Origin: Gemmatimonadota bacterium
Lineage (GTDB): Bacteria; Gemmatimonadota; Gemmatimonadetes; JACCXV01; JAHWKZ01
Assembly (NCBI GenBank): GCA_030641505.1
Contig: DAOWHI010000078.1
Span: 1-6,345, forward strand
Reading direction: 5' to 3'
DNA length: 6,345 bases
The translations under genes were made by a program, and so were the position numbers. Positions 5,881-6,345 of this stretch are shown piece after piece (within the stretch, counting starts at the first letter, position 1; each line of letters begins with the position of its first letter). Under the pieces are notes generated by a model, which was given only the letters and a program-made list of their open reading frames with translations, was not told the origin of the DNA and did no database searches.

Positions 5881-6345
5881 GTTGGACACCGGATACGATC
5901 GACCCGAAGGACGTCGTCGTCGTGAGCGGCGACGAGACCGCCGTCGGCACGAACCCCGATGAGTGGTGGAAGCAGTTCTATTTGCCGGCCGTTGCCGGTG
6001 GACTCGCGGTGACGCTTCGGAACATGATCCGAAATCTCCTCAACCGGAAGGGTATGCCGACGATCGAGTATCCGGAAGAGCGACGCGACTACGGTGATCG
6101 CTTCCGCGGACGGCATCGGTTGATGCAGCGAGAAGACGGCAGTCCCAAATGTGTGGCCTGCCAGATGTGCAGCACCGTGTGTCCCGCCGATTGCATCAGT
6201 ATTGATGGGGCCGAACATCCGGATCCGAAAATCGAAAAATATCCGGAGACTTTCGTCATCGACTTGTTGCGCTGTGTGTACTGTGGTCTTTGCGAAGAGG
6301 CCTGCCCTTGCGATGCCATTCGCATGGATACGGGCATTTACGAAA
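5877..6345 (+). CDS. nuoI: NADH-quinone oxidoreductase subunit I (23 kDa-type, N6a/N6b), 3' partial
   Basis: Ferredoxin-like peripheral-arm subunit that carries clusters N6a and N6b between NuoG and the terminal cluster N2 in NuoB, seated on NuoH. 156 codons are visible and the frame is open at the window end. The two 8Fe ferredoxin motifs are Cys92-x2-Cys95-x2-Cys98-x3-Cys102-Pro (CVACQMCSTVCP) and Cys133-x2-Cys136-x2-Cys139-x3-Cys143-Pro (CVYCGLCEEACP). Upstream are the usual amphipathic stretch (FYLPAVAGGLAVTLRNMIRN, residues 34-53), which in this family lies along the membrane interface, and the family motif QREDGSPKC. Two extra cysteines, Cys106 (CPADCI, common in the family) and Cys145 (CPCDAI), are not expected to be ligands. 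The first 30 residues are acidic (MSWTPDTIDPKDVVVVSGDE) and resemble nothing I know. The ATG at 5877 overlaps the nuoH stop (ATGA) and is preceded by a G-run at 5864-5868. Confidence 0.96.
   Translation, partial: MSWTPDTIDPKDVVVVSGDETAVGTNPDEWWKQFYLPAVAGGLAVTLRNMIRNLLNRKGMPTIEYPEERRDYGDRFRGRHRLMQREDGSPKCVACQMCSTVCPADCISIDGAEHPDPKIEKYPETFVIDLLRCVYCGLCEEACPCDAIRMDTGIYE

Noticed and set aside
1..6345. A previously undescribed system in the window
   Set aside because: All but about 27 bases are accounted for by six standard complex I genes in the usual order, with no insertion, unknown gene or repeat array.

Overview
The window is a continuous piece of a nuo operon, all on the + strand, encoding the peripheral arm and first membrane subunit of respiratory complex I (proton-translocating NADH:quinone oxidoreductase). 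The gene order is nuoD (5' end outside the window), nuoE, nuoF, nuoG, nuoH and nuoI (3' end outside the window). I found no mobile element, RNA gene, CRISPR array, terminator or clear promoter, and no undescribed system. The DNA is packed with essential-type core metabolic genes.

Organism: the sequence is visibly GC-rich with mostly G or C third codon positions. It has a free-living bacterial arrangement with a complete NADH-oxidising module (NuoEFG). NuoG is short (593 residues), and NuoI ends its second cluster motif with 'CPCDAIRMDTG'. From memory of family sequences, these traits suggest a deltaproteobacterial or myxobacterial-type lineage, or another environmental phylum with similar complex I. 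This is an inference from style, not a taxonomic identification.

Layout: 1-1095 is nuoD, which forms most of the quinone pocket. 1079-1669 is nuoE, starting at a GTG inside the end of nuoD, and carries [2Fe-2S] cluster N1a. 1666-2988 is nuoF, with the NADH and FMN sites and cluster N3, joined to nuoE by an ATGA overlap. 3014-4795 is nuoG, carrying clusters N1b, N5, N4 and the off-path N7. 4798-5880 is nuoH, a membrane subunit at the quinone entrance. 5877-6345 is nuoI, carrying N6a and N6b, joined to nuoH by an ATGA overlap. The longest non-coding gap is 25 bases (between nuoF and nuoG), so no stretch needs a separate 'empty' description.

How they work together: NuoF takes two electrons from NADH onto FMN and passes them through N3 to the chain in NuoG (N1b, N4, N5). 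They then go through NuoI (N6a, N6b) to N2 in NuoB (not in the window) and on to quinone bound between NuoB, NuoD and NuoH. NuoE holds the side cluster N1a. The tight overlaps suggest one transcript with translational coupling. Points worth a second look are small: substitutions in normally conserved motifs of NuoD and NuoF, an N-terminal extension on NuoG, the compact NuoG C-terminal domain that still keeps the N7 ligands, and a high density of GATC sites.
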